Source: Desulfobacteraceae bacterium Eth-SRB2
GTDB lineage: Bacteria > Desulfobacterota > Desulfobacteria > Desulfobacterales > UBA11574
DNA: 64,000 nucleotides
Direction: 5' to 3'
Assembly (NCBI GenBank): GCA_004193595.1
Contig: RPGQ01000001.1
Span: forward strand, 1-64,000
The translations under genes were made by a program, and so were the position numbers. Positions 18,735-27,628 of this stretch are shown here, piece after piece (position 1 is the stretch's first letter; each line of letters opens with the position of its first letter). Under the pieces are notes generated by a model, which worked only from the letters and a program-made list of their open reading frames with translations, had not been told where the DNA came from and made no database searches.

Positions 18735-18818
18735 ATAGGTTTTTTGTTGAATAACTATTATTTTTAAGAGGTTATAGAATTTCCAAGACGTTCCGTTATC
18801 AATACAAACCGCTTGGGG

Positions 18819-20846
18819 CTACTGGCCAAGCACTCCTTTTAGCAGGCCTTTTGTGGTTTCTTGAAGCTGCTTCAGCTCCTCTTTTTCCAATAATTTTTTT
18901 ACCTTTTTTGATTCCAAGACTTTTTCTTGAAGCTGCTGTTTGGCAACGCTCTTGAAATCCGGTCGAAATTTTGGAGAAGAGAAATTTCCCGTTACCAACA
19001 CCGGAACCATGATTCCGGAGCGCTGCTTTTCATCCCCCTGTCCTTTGATCGTGTCGACGACCTTGGGCTCTACCCGGAAATCTAAAGTTTCTTTTACGAG
19101 ATCGGCATTTCCGTTTGCAATGACTCGCAGCAAAGGTGACTTAAGACTGGTTTGCGGTGTATTTATCACCCCTCTGGTGATGGTAAAGGGAGCTTTAAGT
19201 TCTGCAAAATCTGTCTTGGGTTTCTGATCCGATTTTTCTGCAAGGCCAAACGCAGCCTGGACATTTCGGACCATTCCGGCAAGATCGATTCCTTTTATGG
19301 CACCGTCGTTGAACAATAATTCGCCGTTACCATTCAAGGTTTTTCTGAGTAATGCGGGATCGGTGCCGGCCATAGCCAAGGTCACGTTTGCCTGCATGAC
19401 CCCTTCCAGAATGTCCTTCTCCAAGACGTCCCTCAGTAACGGACCGGCCTCAACTTTGGTGACAATCAGGCTTATATTGCTCTCGGGTACATCTTGGGTC
19501 ACGTTGAGCGTAGCTTTGCCGGACACATTTCCCTGGTACATATTTAATTTCAGGGGATCCAGGTTGAATATCCCGTTTTTTGCATGGATCTTCAGGATTA
19601 CATCTTGAATTTTTGCTTTATTTGCAATGAGCTTGTCGATTTTCAGTTGCCCATCCAGGATAAGCCGACGCAGCGGTGTGTAATCCGCCTTTTTTGTCGA
19701 TCCGGGCGTGGATTCTTTGCTCTTTTCTGATTTTTGAGATTTAGTCTCTTGATCCTGTTGTTCTGCAGACGACTTCTTGCCGGATTTTGGAGGTAAATAT
19801 CGATCCAGGTTAATCTGATTCAGATTCAGATCAAAATTAACGGCCGGCTTGGAAAAATCAGAAGCTTTCATCGAAAAAATCAGTTTGGATTCATCCAGAC
19901 CCAGGATACCGTTGGAGACCGACACTTTTTTCGAGTTTGCTTTGATATGGGCGTTGAGGGTCATGCGATTTAAAGCATTAGGATCGGCCGTTTGGATGGA
20001 AAACGTCTGGCCTAAAGCGGCCACCATTTTACGAGGTGAAAATTCAGCCACCTCCAGGTCCAGCTCAACCCCGGGAGTAACCGCCATATTTTCGAGGGCT
20101 CCCTTGAGCCTCATGGTTAACTCATTTAGAGCTGATAAAGATAAATCCATGGAAACGGATCCCTCTTGGAAACCTTTGCTCACCGGTCCGAAAGATCCTT
20201 GAATTGACAACGGTTGCGTGTCCAGAACGGCAGAGAATTTAAGCTGCACGGGCCGATCCAGGGATACGTCTTGCAGGGTTAAATTGATATCTGATATTTG
20301 TTTACGTGTGCCCGCGGCATGGTCGATCCACAGCACCATCCCGTTTTTTATGGAAAAATCTTCAACCGTCAGACCACTAATGGGAAGACCCGTTCCGGAA
20401 ATTTTTCCAACCGGTATTTTTTCGACCTTCTTTGGTTCGGTGGTTTTTTGGGGCAGCTCCCAGTTTACACCACCGTTTTTATTTTTTACCAAAACCATGC
20501 GGGGTTCATTTAGAATAAACTTTTTAACTTGGATATTTTTGGATAACAAAGGGAGGAGTTTGATTCTAACTTCAAAGGATTTAACCTCTACAAAGTCCTT
20601 TTCTTTAAATCCTTTAACATTGCCTAAATGAAGATCAGAGAACGATACGCCGGCCCACGGAAAAAGGGAAAGACGAAGATCATCACTCACGGAAAAGGGA
20701 CGTCCCGAAGCTTCGGCAATTTTTTTCTCGAGTACGGGCTTGTATTTTTGAACATCCACAACTCTGGGAATAATCAAAATCGCTGCAATAATGATTACCA
20801 CCAAGCTTGCAATGATTATAAATCCCCATTTTAATACTTTTTTCAT
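18819..20846 (-). CDS. AsmA family protein
   Basis: 675 aa. One N-terminal membrane helix (WGFIIIASLVVIIIAAILI), then the AsmA N-terminal pattern VVDVQKYKPVLEKKIAEASG with LSLFPWAGVSFSDLHLG, and a C-terminal AsmA-like repeat region ending in KLLEKEELKQLQETTKGLL. These bridge-like inner-membrane proteins are linked to lipid transport and outer-membrane balance. A low-complexity, charged segment lies around residues 350-385. A strong AAAGGAGG precedes the ATG. Monocistronic. Confidence 0.9.
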   Translation of the reverse strand: MKKVLKWGFIIIASLVVIIIAAILIIPRVVDVQKYKPVLEKKIAEASGRPFSVSDDLRLSLFPWAGVSFSDLHLGNVKGFKEKDFVEVKSFEVRIKLLPLLSKNIQVKKFILNEPRMVLVKNKNGGVNWELPQKTTEPKKVEKIPVGKISGTGLPISGLTVEDFSIKNGMVLWIDHAAGTRKQISDINLTLQDVSLDRPVQLKFSAVLDTQPLSIQGSFGPVSKGFQEGSVSMDLSLSALNELTMRLKGALENMAVTPGVELDLEVAEFSPRKMVAALGQTFSIQTADPNALNRMTLNAHIKANSKKVSVSNGILGLDESKLIFSMKASDFSKPAVNFDLNLNQINLDRYLPPKSGKKSSAEQQDQETKSQKSEKSKESTPGSTKKADYTPLRRLILDGQLKIDKLIANKAKIQDVILKIHAKNGIFNLDPLKLNMYQGNVSGKATLNVTQDVPESNISLIVTKVEAGPLLRDVLEKDILEGVMQANVTLAMAGTDPALLRKTLNGNGELLFNDGAIKGIDLAGMVRNVQAAFGLAEKSDQKPKTDFAELKAPFTITRGVINTPQTSLKSPLLRVIANGNADLVKETLDFRVEPKVVDTIKGQGDEKQRSGIMVPVLVTGNFSSPKFRPDFKSVAKQQLQEKVLESKKVKKLLEKEELKQLQETTKGLLKGVLGQ

Positions 20847-20938
20847 GGCAGACCTCCTTTATCCAAAAGAACATATAAAGATTATTTCGAAATTTATGCA
20901 CCCTTTTTCCCGGTGTCAAGCCCTATGCCGGCACTTAC

Positions 20939-21214
20939 CAGGACAAATGCATTTGAATCCAAATACAGGAAGGACGCTCCACGACGGCGTGTATCTCTTT
21001 CCAACCGTCTGAAACTTGTGCTTTAGCACCCGTAAGCCCGAGCCGCGCCAGAGTTGTTAAGAACAATTCGTCGCTAAATTATCCCATTGATTTTTTGAGT
21101 CATAATTTCATTCGTCTCGGGCTAACGCTTGCTAAAGCCCTTCAAACAGTCAGTCGGTTTCCAAGAGAAACACGCCGTCGCTACGCTGCACCGAAATTAA
21201 ATTCGTTTGCCCTG
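20939..21214. mobile_element. Long-armed hairpin MITE with 10-bp target duplication, copy 1
   Basis: A 276-bp element beginning CAGGACAAATGCATTTGAAT and ending TTCGTTTGCCCTG. Its ~95-bp arms are imperfect inverted repeats (CGACGGCGTGTATCTC left; GAGAAACACGCCGTCG right) around an AT-rich centre. It is flanked by the perfect direct repeat CGGCACTTAC at 20929-20938 and 21215-21224. It encodes nothing, so it needs a transposase in trans. Related copies are at 40560 and 47144. Confidence 0.85.
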
Positions 21215-21265
21215 CGGCACTTACGAATTCTGTTGGGCCCTGGGGGTTTTAATTGCTTCTTTAAG

Positions 21266-22849
21266 TCAGGTTTTTTGCCGGGGGAGTTCGCAACGATCCG
21301 GCAATCTGGGCGTAAACCGTTCGGGACCTCGAACCATGGACTTACCCATGGCTCCGGCAAGGGCTCGAAGCATGCCGCCAAAAATCCACTCATGAAACGG
21401 ATAAAAGGCATACCAGTAGAGTATGCCTCCAAGCCCTCGGGGCAAAAAGCGGGAACGCTGCTCAAGTTCGCTAGTGCCGTCAGTCTGGGGTGTTATTCGA
21501 AATTCAAGCAATGCCTCTCCCGGCAGTTTCATTTCAGCCAATAAAACCAACCGCCGTTCAGGCTCCACTTCCAAAACACGCCAAAAATCAATGGCATCCC
21601 CGACCCGCAGTTCGGATGGATGCCGTCTCCCCCGACGCAAACCGAAGCCGCCAATCAGTCTGTCCAAATCCCCGCGAAGTTTCCACAGGGCTTTACCGAA
21701 ATACCAACCGGTTTCTCCGCCGATGTTTTGGATCGGCGGCCAGATCTCTCGGGGCGTCCCTTTTATCCGGATTCGGTAGCCGCATTCCAAAACGGTCCCA
21801 CCGGTGTACTGCGCATCACCGCAATAGGCCCATTCCGGAGGAAGCAGGCATCCGGCATCGGACCAACAGGTTTCCACCTGCCGGTTTTTAATGCGTTCCA
21901 AAGCAATTCGAATGGCTTCACGGCAGCTTAAAGGCGTATGCGGAATGATGGACCGTATGCGATTGTCCTTACAAATAACAGGGATACTCAATCCCTGGGC
22001 CAAGGGCATGGCAATGGAGGCCGGAACCGGCGTAATCAAATGAATCCAATAGGAGCTTAGTTTGGGGGTCAGCAGGGGAACCGAAATAATTAAGCGTTTG
22101 CGCAAGCCGGCCTCCTGAGCGTAAATGTCGATAATTTCTTTATAGGTCAATACATCCAGACCACCGATGTCAAAGGATTGGCCGATGGTTTCATCATGTT
22201 CGAGACACCCCTGGAGATAATGCAGTACACTGGTGATTGAAATGGGTTGGCAGAGTGTGTGAACCCAACGGGGCGTTAACATCACCGGCAGGCGTTCGAC
22301 CAAATAGCGCAGCATTTCAAAAGAAGCGCTGCCGGATCCCAGGATCATGGCGGCCCGAAGCACGGTAACGGGTACCGGGCCGGACTGGAGAATATTACCC
22401 ACTTCGTGACGTGAGCGCAGATGTTCGCTCATGTCAGGGTGGTTAACATCACCGAGTCCCCCTAAATAAATGATTCTTTCCAGGCCTTGGGCCGCTGCTG
22501 CCGCTACCATATTTCGGGCCGACGTGCGGTCGGCATCCACGAATCCCTTTTTCTGGGCAATCATAGAATGCACCAGATAAAACACCGCCCCGCAGCCCCT
22601 GGCCGCTCGCTTAAGGGACGGCGGGTCCAGAACATCCCCTTCCGCCAGTTCAATGTTGGGGTGCCTCCCCCAGGACCGTGATTTCAACTTGGCCAGGGAT
22701 CTTCCCATACCCCGTACGCGATATCCGGACATCAGCAATCGCGAGATCAGGCGTGCGCCCACGTAGCCGGTGGCTCCGGTAACCAGAACCGGTTTTGAAT
22801 GATCCAATTCATCCTCCTTGCCGTTGTTATCCAGGTTTGAATTTTTCAT
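21266..22849 (-). CDS. NAD(P)-binding SDR/epimerase with DUF2867 domain
   Basis: 527 aa from the ATG at 22849. The N-terminal atypical SDR Rossmann domain (VLVTGATGYVGARLISRLL; FYLVHSMIAQKKGF) is followed by a C-terminal DUF2867/START-like domain (WYFGKALWKLRGDLDRLIGG; LLAEMKLPGEALLEFRI). This two-domain protein is widespread and lacks a firm function; the fold suggests handling of a hydrophobic ligand. A TTG start 60 nt upstream would only add an unlikely leader. Its 3' end lies 51 bp from a hairpin element. Confidence 0.85.
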   Translation of the reverse strand: MKNSNLDNNGKEDELDHSKPVLVTGATGYVGARLISRLLMSGYRVRGMGRSLAKLKSRSWGRHPNIELAEGDVLDPPSLKRAARGCGAVFYLVHSMIAQKKGFVDADRTSARNMVAAAAAQGLERIIYLGGLGDVNHPDMSEHLRSRHEVGNILQSGPVPVTVLRAAMILGSGSASFEMLRYLVERLPVMLTPRWVHTLCQPISITSVLHYLQGCLEHDETIGQSFDIGGLDVLTYKEIIDIYAQEAGLRKRLIISVPLLTPKLSSYWIHLITPVPASIAMPLAQGLSIPVICKDNRIRSIIPHTPLSCREAIRIALERIKNRQVETCWSDAGCLLPPEWAYCGDAQYTGGTVLECGYRIRIKGTPREIWPPIQNIGGETGWYFGKALWKLRGDLDRLIGGFGLRRGRRHPSELRVGDAIDFWRVLEVEPERRLVLLAEMKLPGEALLEFRITPQTDGTSELEQRSRFLPRGLGGILYWYAFYPFHEWIFGGMLRALAGAMGKSMVRGPERFTPRLPDRCELPRQKT

Positions 22850-22980
22850 GGTAATGACCCTGTGGGGACGTTTTGCGAAGGTCTCAAAAGTTCCAGCGAT
22901 ACGCGGCAATCAAATGAACAACCACACATAATACAGTTAGGCGTGCACCGGCAATTCTCATTCAACTGCCGGTAAATGAA

Positions 22981-23217
22981 ACGTCTCTGAAATTCTACAA
23001 TTTATTGAAAATAAGGGTATTTTTTAGGCTTATATTTTTAACTCGGGCATGAAAAAATGGAATGATGGAATATTGGAATGATGATTTAAAGAAGAGGACA
23101 TTCCTCTATTTAATTCCCGTCAAGAGGATATTTACCATAATCCAACTTTCCATTTTACCCTAACCCAATATTCCAACATTCTCCCGCTTTATAGGGGGAT
23201 GATTGAAGCGAACTAAG
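22981..23217. repeat. TGGAATnn octamer element, copy A
   Basis: Starts ACGTCTCTGAAATTCTACAA, carries TGGAATGATGGAATATTGG in the left arm and CCAATATTCCAACATTC in the right arm, and ends near GATTGAAGCGAACTAAG. The ACGTCTC end points to the start of the SDR gene, 132 bp away. Confidence 0.75.
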
Positions 23218-23442
23218 CTGAATTTAAATACCAGATGTGGGCCTTATTGTCAAACCGGCATTTTAAATTATTATCAACAGCAAACCGTTGCCACGCCTTG
23301 GGCTCACTTTCAGCTTCACTCCAGTTTTACAGTCGGCTCCTAACGGTTCCGCCTCCGACGACGAGAGTTACGGCTTGCCTTGGGCGAGCATTTATGTTAT
23401 GTGATGAACATGAATAGAGGAAAAAAATACCAAAGAATTTTC

Positions 23443-23612
23443 TTATACCTGAGTTGAGCAATTTTTTGCGAAGAGATGTGCTGAGATCTTGATGCATAAG
23501 GGTTCGCGAAAACCGCAGGCATACCCGTGGATATGTCGAGGATTTTCGCGGATACTTGATGCGCAAGAGATCGGTGCAGATCGAGTAAAAAATCGCTCAA
23601 TTTGGGTTATAC
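23443..23612. repeat. Imperfect 170-bp inverted repeat upstream of ferritin-like gene
   Basis: The left arm TTATACCTGAGTTGAGCAAT pairs with the right arm AATCGCTCAATTTGGGTTAT. Further matches (GATGCATAAGGGTTCGCGAA versus TTTTCGCGGATACTTGATGC) extend the pairing. It ends directly before the ribosome binding site of the ferritin-like gene. A related single arm occurs at about 27568-27602. Confidence 0.6.
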
Positions 23613-23626
23613 AAAGGAGGTCAGCA

Positions 23627-23932
23627 ATGCCGGAATTCTGCGACCCATTCTCAGTAATGAAAGGTGATCGGAAGCTTACACACGAGGAGCTGGTCCGTGC
23701 AATCCGTTTCATGATTGCTGCGGAATATGAAGCCATACAACTGTATCAACAGACGGCGGAGAGTACGGATAACAAACTTGCAAAGGAAGTTCTATTCGAC
23801 ATTGCCGATGAAGAAAAAGAGCACGCCGGGGAGTTTCTTCGCCTGTTGCGAGAGTTAGATCCCAATGAAGAAAAGTTCTATAAGGAGGGGTCTGAGGAAG
23901 TCGAGGAGATAATTGCAAAGCTCAAGAAATAG
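23627..23932 (+). CDS. Small ferritin-like / rubrerythrin-type protein
   Basis: A 101-aa protein. RFMIAAEYEAIQLYQQTAES and LFDIADEEKEHAGEFLRLLR form the two helices of a half-ferritin, with Glu33, Glu63 and His66 as candidate iron ligands. The sequence resembles the ferritin-like domain fused to the N-terminus of archaeal encapsulins and the small encapsulin-cargo ferritins. No encapsulin gene is in the window. A perfect AAAGGAGG 6 nt upstream fixes the ATG at 23627. Role: probable iron oxidation/storage or peroxide defence. Confidence 0.82.
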   Translation: MPEFCDPFSVMKGDRKLTHEELVRAIRFMIAAEYEAIQLYQQTAESTDNKLAKEVLFDIADEEKEHAGEFLRLLRELDPNEEKFYKEGSEEVEEIIAKLKK

Positions 23933-24565
23933 TCAATATCACTGCGGAGAGGCATAAGAAAAGACCTTTTTTTTAATTCCGAATCACTGGTTAGAAGCAT
24001 CATATATACTGTCAGTTTGGTAAACAGCCAGGGCTTCGTGGTTTTTGGTATTATCCAAATGCTGTGTTTTCGTATTTCCCGGGTAAGGGCATTGTCGCCC
24101 TGGCTGCCACTGACTTCTCCGCAACTCATATCTTCCTAAAAAACTCCACAAAATATTCTTCAACAACGGGACCCGATCATAAGTTTTGATGGGTGCATTA
24201 CCAGTTTGTTAATTGCTATCCAAGACTTTTTGGTGTCAGGTGTCAGGTTTCAGCTAATTCGTTTCTTACTCCTGACACCTGATTGCAAAGCTTTCGCTCA
24301 AAAAATGAATAAGTTAATGAGTGAAAACCATTTTAACAAATCGGTAATGCTCCCGTTTTGATCCTGTGATCCTTTTATCTGAGGCAGCACCAACTCTTGA
24401 CTTTGATCTCGATCATTTCCGGCAATCTCATTAACAAAAGCTGAAAACGGAAAAAGTTGTTGAATTGGCAGGAAACACCTATCAATAAACAGATAATTGT
24501 CCCTTATTGCATTTATCGCTTTCAGGCTTATATTGATTATTAAAGAAACTTCTAAGGAGGATATT
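23933..24565. other. Intergenic stretch with a short heptamer hairpin
   Basis: No gene recognised. GGTGTCAGGTGTCAGG at 24232-24247 and CCTGACACCTG at 24271-24281 form an inverted pair of the same heptamer arrays seen at 8.7 and 46.6-47 kb. Confidence 0.5.
24232..24284. repeat. Heptamer (TGTCAGG) hairpin, solo copy
   Basis: Inverted heptamer arrays GTGTCAGGTGTCAGGTTTCA / CTCCTGACACCTGA separated by about 20 bp. This is the minimal form of the element at 46591-47059, without gene or 75-bp end. Confidence 0.7.
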
Positions 24566-24940
24566 ATGAATATCAAAGATTATTTTGAAAAAAACAAAGG
24601 TTTGGGGGTGTTGTCCACAGCCGATGGAAATGGAATTGTGAATTCGGCAATTTATGCCAGACCCCATACTATGGAAGACGGTTCATTGGCATTTATTATG
24701 CGGGATCGATTGACGCATAAAAACATCCAGTCCAATCCTTCCGTAACATATTTGTTTCGGGAAGACGGTCCGGGATACCATGGAAAAAGGTTATATTTAA
24801 CCAGAATTCGAGAGGAAGAAAATTCTGAGTTGATTTCTTCGCTGAGCCGAAAAACTTACCCTTCGGATAAGGATCGCAGAGAAAGTAAGTTTCTGGTTTT
24901 TTTTAATCTGGAAAAAGAACGTCCCTTGGTCGGTGGTTGA
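24566..24940 (+). CDS. Pyridoxamine 5'-phosphate oxidase-like FMN-binding protein
   Basis: 124 aa. The PPOX split-barrel pattern is seen: LGVLSTADGNGIVNSAIYAR, LAFIMRDRLTHKNIQSNPSV, and a closing FFNLEKERPLVGG. Such short members bind FMN, F420 or heme and are often of unknown substrate. AAGGAGG lies 7 nt before the ATG at 24566; upstream in-frame codons are not convincing. Confidence 0.82.
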   Translation: MNIKDYFEKNKGLGVLSTADGNGIVNSAIYARPHTMEDGSLAFIMRDRLTHKNIQSNPSVTYLFREDGPGYHGKRLYLTRIREEENSELISSLSRKTYPSDKDRRESKFLVFFNLEKERPLVGG

Positions 24941-25186
24941 GAATGCCGCTGAGAACAAGCTGACAACTGCTGATGCTAACCGCTTCAATTTCAAAGGCCA
25001 ACGATAAATTTACAGCCAACCTCCAAGTAGACACCTACATGCTTAAATCCGTGGGTGTCTGTTAATTTCTGACCGGTTAACCGAAAATCTTGCAATCTTA
25101 AAAAGTTTTTAATATGATGCAACGCCAATAGAACCGGTAAATTATTTTTTAAATTCCATGTGAATTTTCTTAATAAAGGAAATGAA

Positions 25187-25768
25187 ATGGCTCAAATTTT
25201 GGCTATTTATGGCAGTCCCAGACTACAAGGCAATACGGCAACCTTGCTCAAACGCGCCGTTAGCGGAGCCGTTGACGCCGGCGCCGAAGTCAATGAAATC
25301 AGTCTAAGAGACTTGAAGATGTCTCCCTGTCTTGAAATTTACGGTTGTAAAAAGGAAGGAAAATGCGTCATTAAGGATGATTTTCAACACGTTATTGACC
25401 AAATCCTGTCCGCTCAAGGATTGATGCTTGCCAGTCCCATCTTTTTTTATACGGTCAGCGCCCACACGAAAATATTAATGGATCGTTGCCAATCACGTTG
25501 GGTCAAAAAATACTGGATTGACAAGGTCCCTTACGGCCAATGGAGGCCCATACGAAAAGGCCTTTTTATTTCAGCCGGAGCCACTAAAGGTAAAAAGCTT
25601 TTTGACGGAACGCTTTTGACAATCAAATATTTTTTTGATGTGTTAGACATGGAGCTTTGGCGATCACTTTTATATCGCAGCCTGGACTTTGAGGATGATG
25701 TTTTAAAGCACCCGGAATATCTTGAAGAAGCCTATCAGGCCGGCAAAGAATTTGCTGAAGTGCTCTGA
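25187..25768 (+). CDS. NAD(P)H-dependent FMN reductase / iron-sulfur flavoprotein-like
   Basis: 193 aa. ILAIYGSPRLQGNTATLLKR is the FMN-phosphate loop of the flavodoxin-like reductase family. LKMSPCLEIYGCKKEGKCVI has three spaced cysteines where iron-sulfur flavoproteins carry a compact Cys motif, so a 4Fe-4S cluster is possible but the spacing is not the classical one. LASPIFFYTVSAHTKILMDR is the second flavin loop. AAAGGA precedes the ATG at 25187. Confidence 0.82.
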   Translation: MAQILAIYGSPRLQGNTATLLKRAVSGAVDAGAEVNEISLRDLKMSPCLEIYGCKKEGKCVIKDDFQHVIDQILSAQGLMLASPIFFYTVSAHTKILMDRCQSRWVKKYWIDKVPYGQWRPIRKGLFISAGATKGKKLFDGTLLTIKYFFDVLDMELWRSLLYRSLDFEDDVLKHPEYLEEAYQAGKEFAEVL

Positions 25769-25810
25769 ATAACCTGCCTGACCCAACTGAAAACATAAAG
25801 GAAAATTGAA

Positions 25811-26389
25811 ATGAATATAACCAAAGCCAAAGAAATTTTAGGCCAAAAATTTGCTTTTACATCTGAGTTCGCGAATATGGTCATTCAAGATTTGAAATTG
25901 CCAAAAGATGCGAAAATCTTAGATGTGGGAACCGGGATAGGTAGTATGGCAATAACGCTTGCATTAAATGGCTATGAAGTATTAACGGGCGAGCCTAGAG
26001 ACAATAACTCCGAATATACCAAAGAAGATTGGCTCAATAATGCGAAAAAAGTAAATGTTGATCATTTGATTCAATTTAAAACGTTTGATGCCAAAAACAT
26101 GCCGTTTGAGCATAATACGTTCGATGCAATTTTCTTCCTGGGTTCTTTACACCATATCGATAGGGAGTATCGGATCAATGTATTACAAGAATGTATCCGT
26201 ATATCTAAATCCAATGCAATTATTTGTTTTTTAGAACCCAATCAAAAGGCAATTAAAATGATTAAAGAAAAAAAACCTTCACATCCTGATGCGGCTGATC
26301 CCAATGAATATGTCCAGGGACTTAATTTGGCATCACAGAAAATGGAGGGGGCTTTTTTTGATGCCTTTATCTTTCAAAATACAAAATGA
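25811..26389 (+). CDS. Class I SAM-dependent methyltransferase
   Basis: 192 aa. ILDVGTGIGSMAITLALNGY (motif I), FDAKNMPFEHNTFDAIFFLG (motifs II/III) and CIRISKSNAIICFLEPN (post III) define a Methyltransf_11-like enzyme. Substrate unknown. Its TGA overlaps the ATG of a metallophosphoesterase remnant (ATGA), so the two were once translationally coupled. Confidence 0.85.
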   Translation: MNITKAKEILGQKFAFTSEFANMVIQDLKLPKDAKILDVGTGIGSMAITLALNGYEVLTGEPRDNNSEYTKEDWLNNAKKVNVDHLIQFKTFDAKNMPFEHNTFDAIFFLGSLHHIDREYRINVLQECIRISKSNAIICFLEPNQKAIKMIKEKKPSHPDAADPNEYVQGLNLASQKMEGAFFDAFIFQNTK

Positions 26390-26570
26390 AACTGTTATTG
26401 TTTTTGAGCATCTTTTTTATTTTTTTCGGGATGGGTCGCCTTAATACAAGAACACGCATATCTATGTGAGTCGAGGCACCGGCTACTGGGGACCTCCGGT
26501 GCGTGTCGGCGCTCCTTCAGAGATCACCCTGATCAAATTGAGACCTTTGAAAAAGGTTCAATTATTGCAA
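26386..26570 (+). pseudogene. YkuE-like metallophosphoesterase with large internal deletion
   Basis: The first codons, MKLLLFLSIFFIFFGMG, match the membrane leader of YkuE-type metallophosphoesterases. In another frame, about 70 bp on, [20 protein letters not shown] followed by EITLIKLRP is the unmistakable C-terminus of the same family. The roughly 300 residues of the catalytic core between them are missing. The start overlaps the upstream methyltransferase stop. Confidence 0.7.
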
Positions 26571-26662
26571 GTATAAAGCAAAAAGCCGATTTCTCTGAAG
26601 CCCTTTTAACTTGGATAAGGTGAAGAAATTCCGAGATGTTTAGCTTCTATGAAATTAGATAA

Positions 26663-26956
26663 TTATAGTGACCCGCCCACGGATTTTACTTTACTGACAA
26701 TGCGGTCGGAACCGCCCGCTCTGTAATCGACTTTGATGGACATGTATATCCTGCCGCAGTCTTCCTTCAGTTCTTTAAAGCAAAGGGTAACCATAGACAT
26801 AAGCTCGTCCCACTCCCCCTCAATAGTCGTGCCCATGGGGCCGATCTTATATTTCAACCCGCTGTCTCTGATAATCCTCACAACCCTGGTGACATATGGG
26901 CTCACACTTTCCCCCTTGTCCACCGGAAAGATGGAAAAATCAATAAGTGCGCTCAT
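26663..26956 (-). CDS. MTH1187/YkoF-family thiamine-binding protein
   Basis: 97 aa. SALIDFSIFPVDKGESVSPY, SGLKYKIGPMGTTIEGEWDE and IYMSIKVDYRAGGSDRI are characteristic of the MTH1187 family (ferredoxin-like fold tetramers that bind thiamine or related ligands). Single gene. The biological role of standalone members is uncertain. Confidence 0.88.
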   Translation of the reverse strand: MSALIDFSIFPVDKGESVSPYVTRVVRIIRDSGLKYKIGPMGTTIEGEWDELMSMVTLCFKELKEDCGRIYMSIKVDYRAGGSDRIVSKVKSVGGSL

Positions 26957-27268
26957 AAAATCCTCCCGTTTATTAATGTTGACTGTCTTCTGAAATAAAC
27001 CCCCGCCATTTCATTTGCCAATCAAGACATTTTTTAGCTCTATGTTATCACAAGAGACTATGTAACAAAATAAAAAAGCTCCCGGCGAATACATGAACGG
27101 GCATCAAATTATAAATTTCTATAGCCCGTAAACGAGTGTCTTTTTTTTTCGATGCGAAACCGCCCTTAAAAACTTATTGAATTCAGCTGGCCTTATTGAT
27201 AATGAATCAATGAAATAACCACTAAAACTTGTTACGTTACAATAAAGACCATAAGGAAATTCCATCCA
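26957..27268. other. Intergenic stretch between divergent genes
   Basis: About 310 bp without a recognisable gene or recurring repeat. Confidence 0.35.
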
Positions 27269-27427
27269 ATGAGCATCAAGACAAAATCTCTTATTATTCT
27301 GATTATTTTAGGAATCATTGATGTGGTAATCCCGATTCCGATTCTCGGAGTAATTCTCATTTATGTAGTGCTCCAGAGACCGCCCTGGTTTACGAATGTT
27401 GTACAAGAAATCTACAATACAGAATAA
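27269..27427 (+). CDS. Small membrane protein, 52 aa
   Basis: ATG at 27269 opens MSIKTKSLIILIILGIIDVV followed by IPIPILGVILIYVVL, which gives one long or two short membrane helices, and a short soluble tail (QRPPWFTNVVQEIYNTE). AAGGAAAT lies about 9 nt upstream. The strongly patterned hydrophobicity and the stop before a clear break argue for a real small gene. Family not recognised. Confidence 0.5.
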   Translation: MSIKTKSLIILIILGIIDVVIPIPILGVILIYVVLQRPPWFTNVVQEIYNTE

Positions 27428-27628
27428 GGTGTGGATCCGTGTCTCCCCATCTTGCCAGCCTCCTCTTTATTGACATACCCACAATTTTTTACTAATCGTT
27501 TAAGCTGAAACAACCCATTTATGATTTGGCGCCTGGATTTTGCACAAGTCGGGGGCTTTCATTAATTTTTATTTAACTAAGTTGAGTGATTTCTTGCCAA
27601 GAGACATGCTGAAATAAGGAGTGACGTG

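Noticed and set aside
23489..23626. Upstream extension of the ferritin-like protein
   Set aside because: It would translate the inverted repeat; AAAGGAGG before 23627 and family length favour the shorter form.
24298..24576. 92-codon minus-strand frame
   Set aside because: Overlaps the start region of the PPOX gene, AT-rich, no recognisable pattern.
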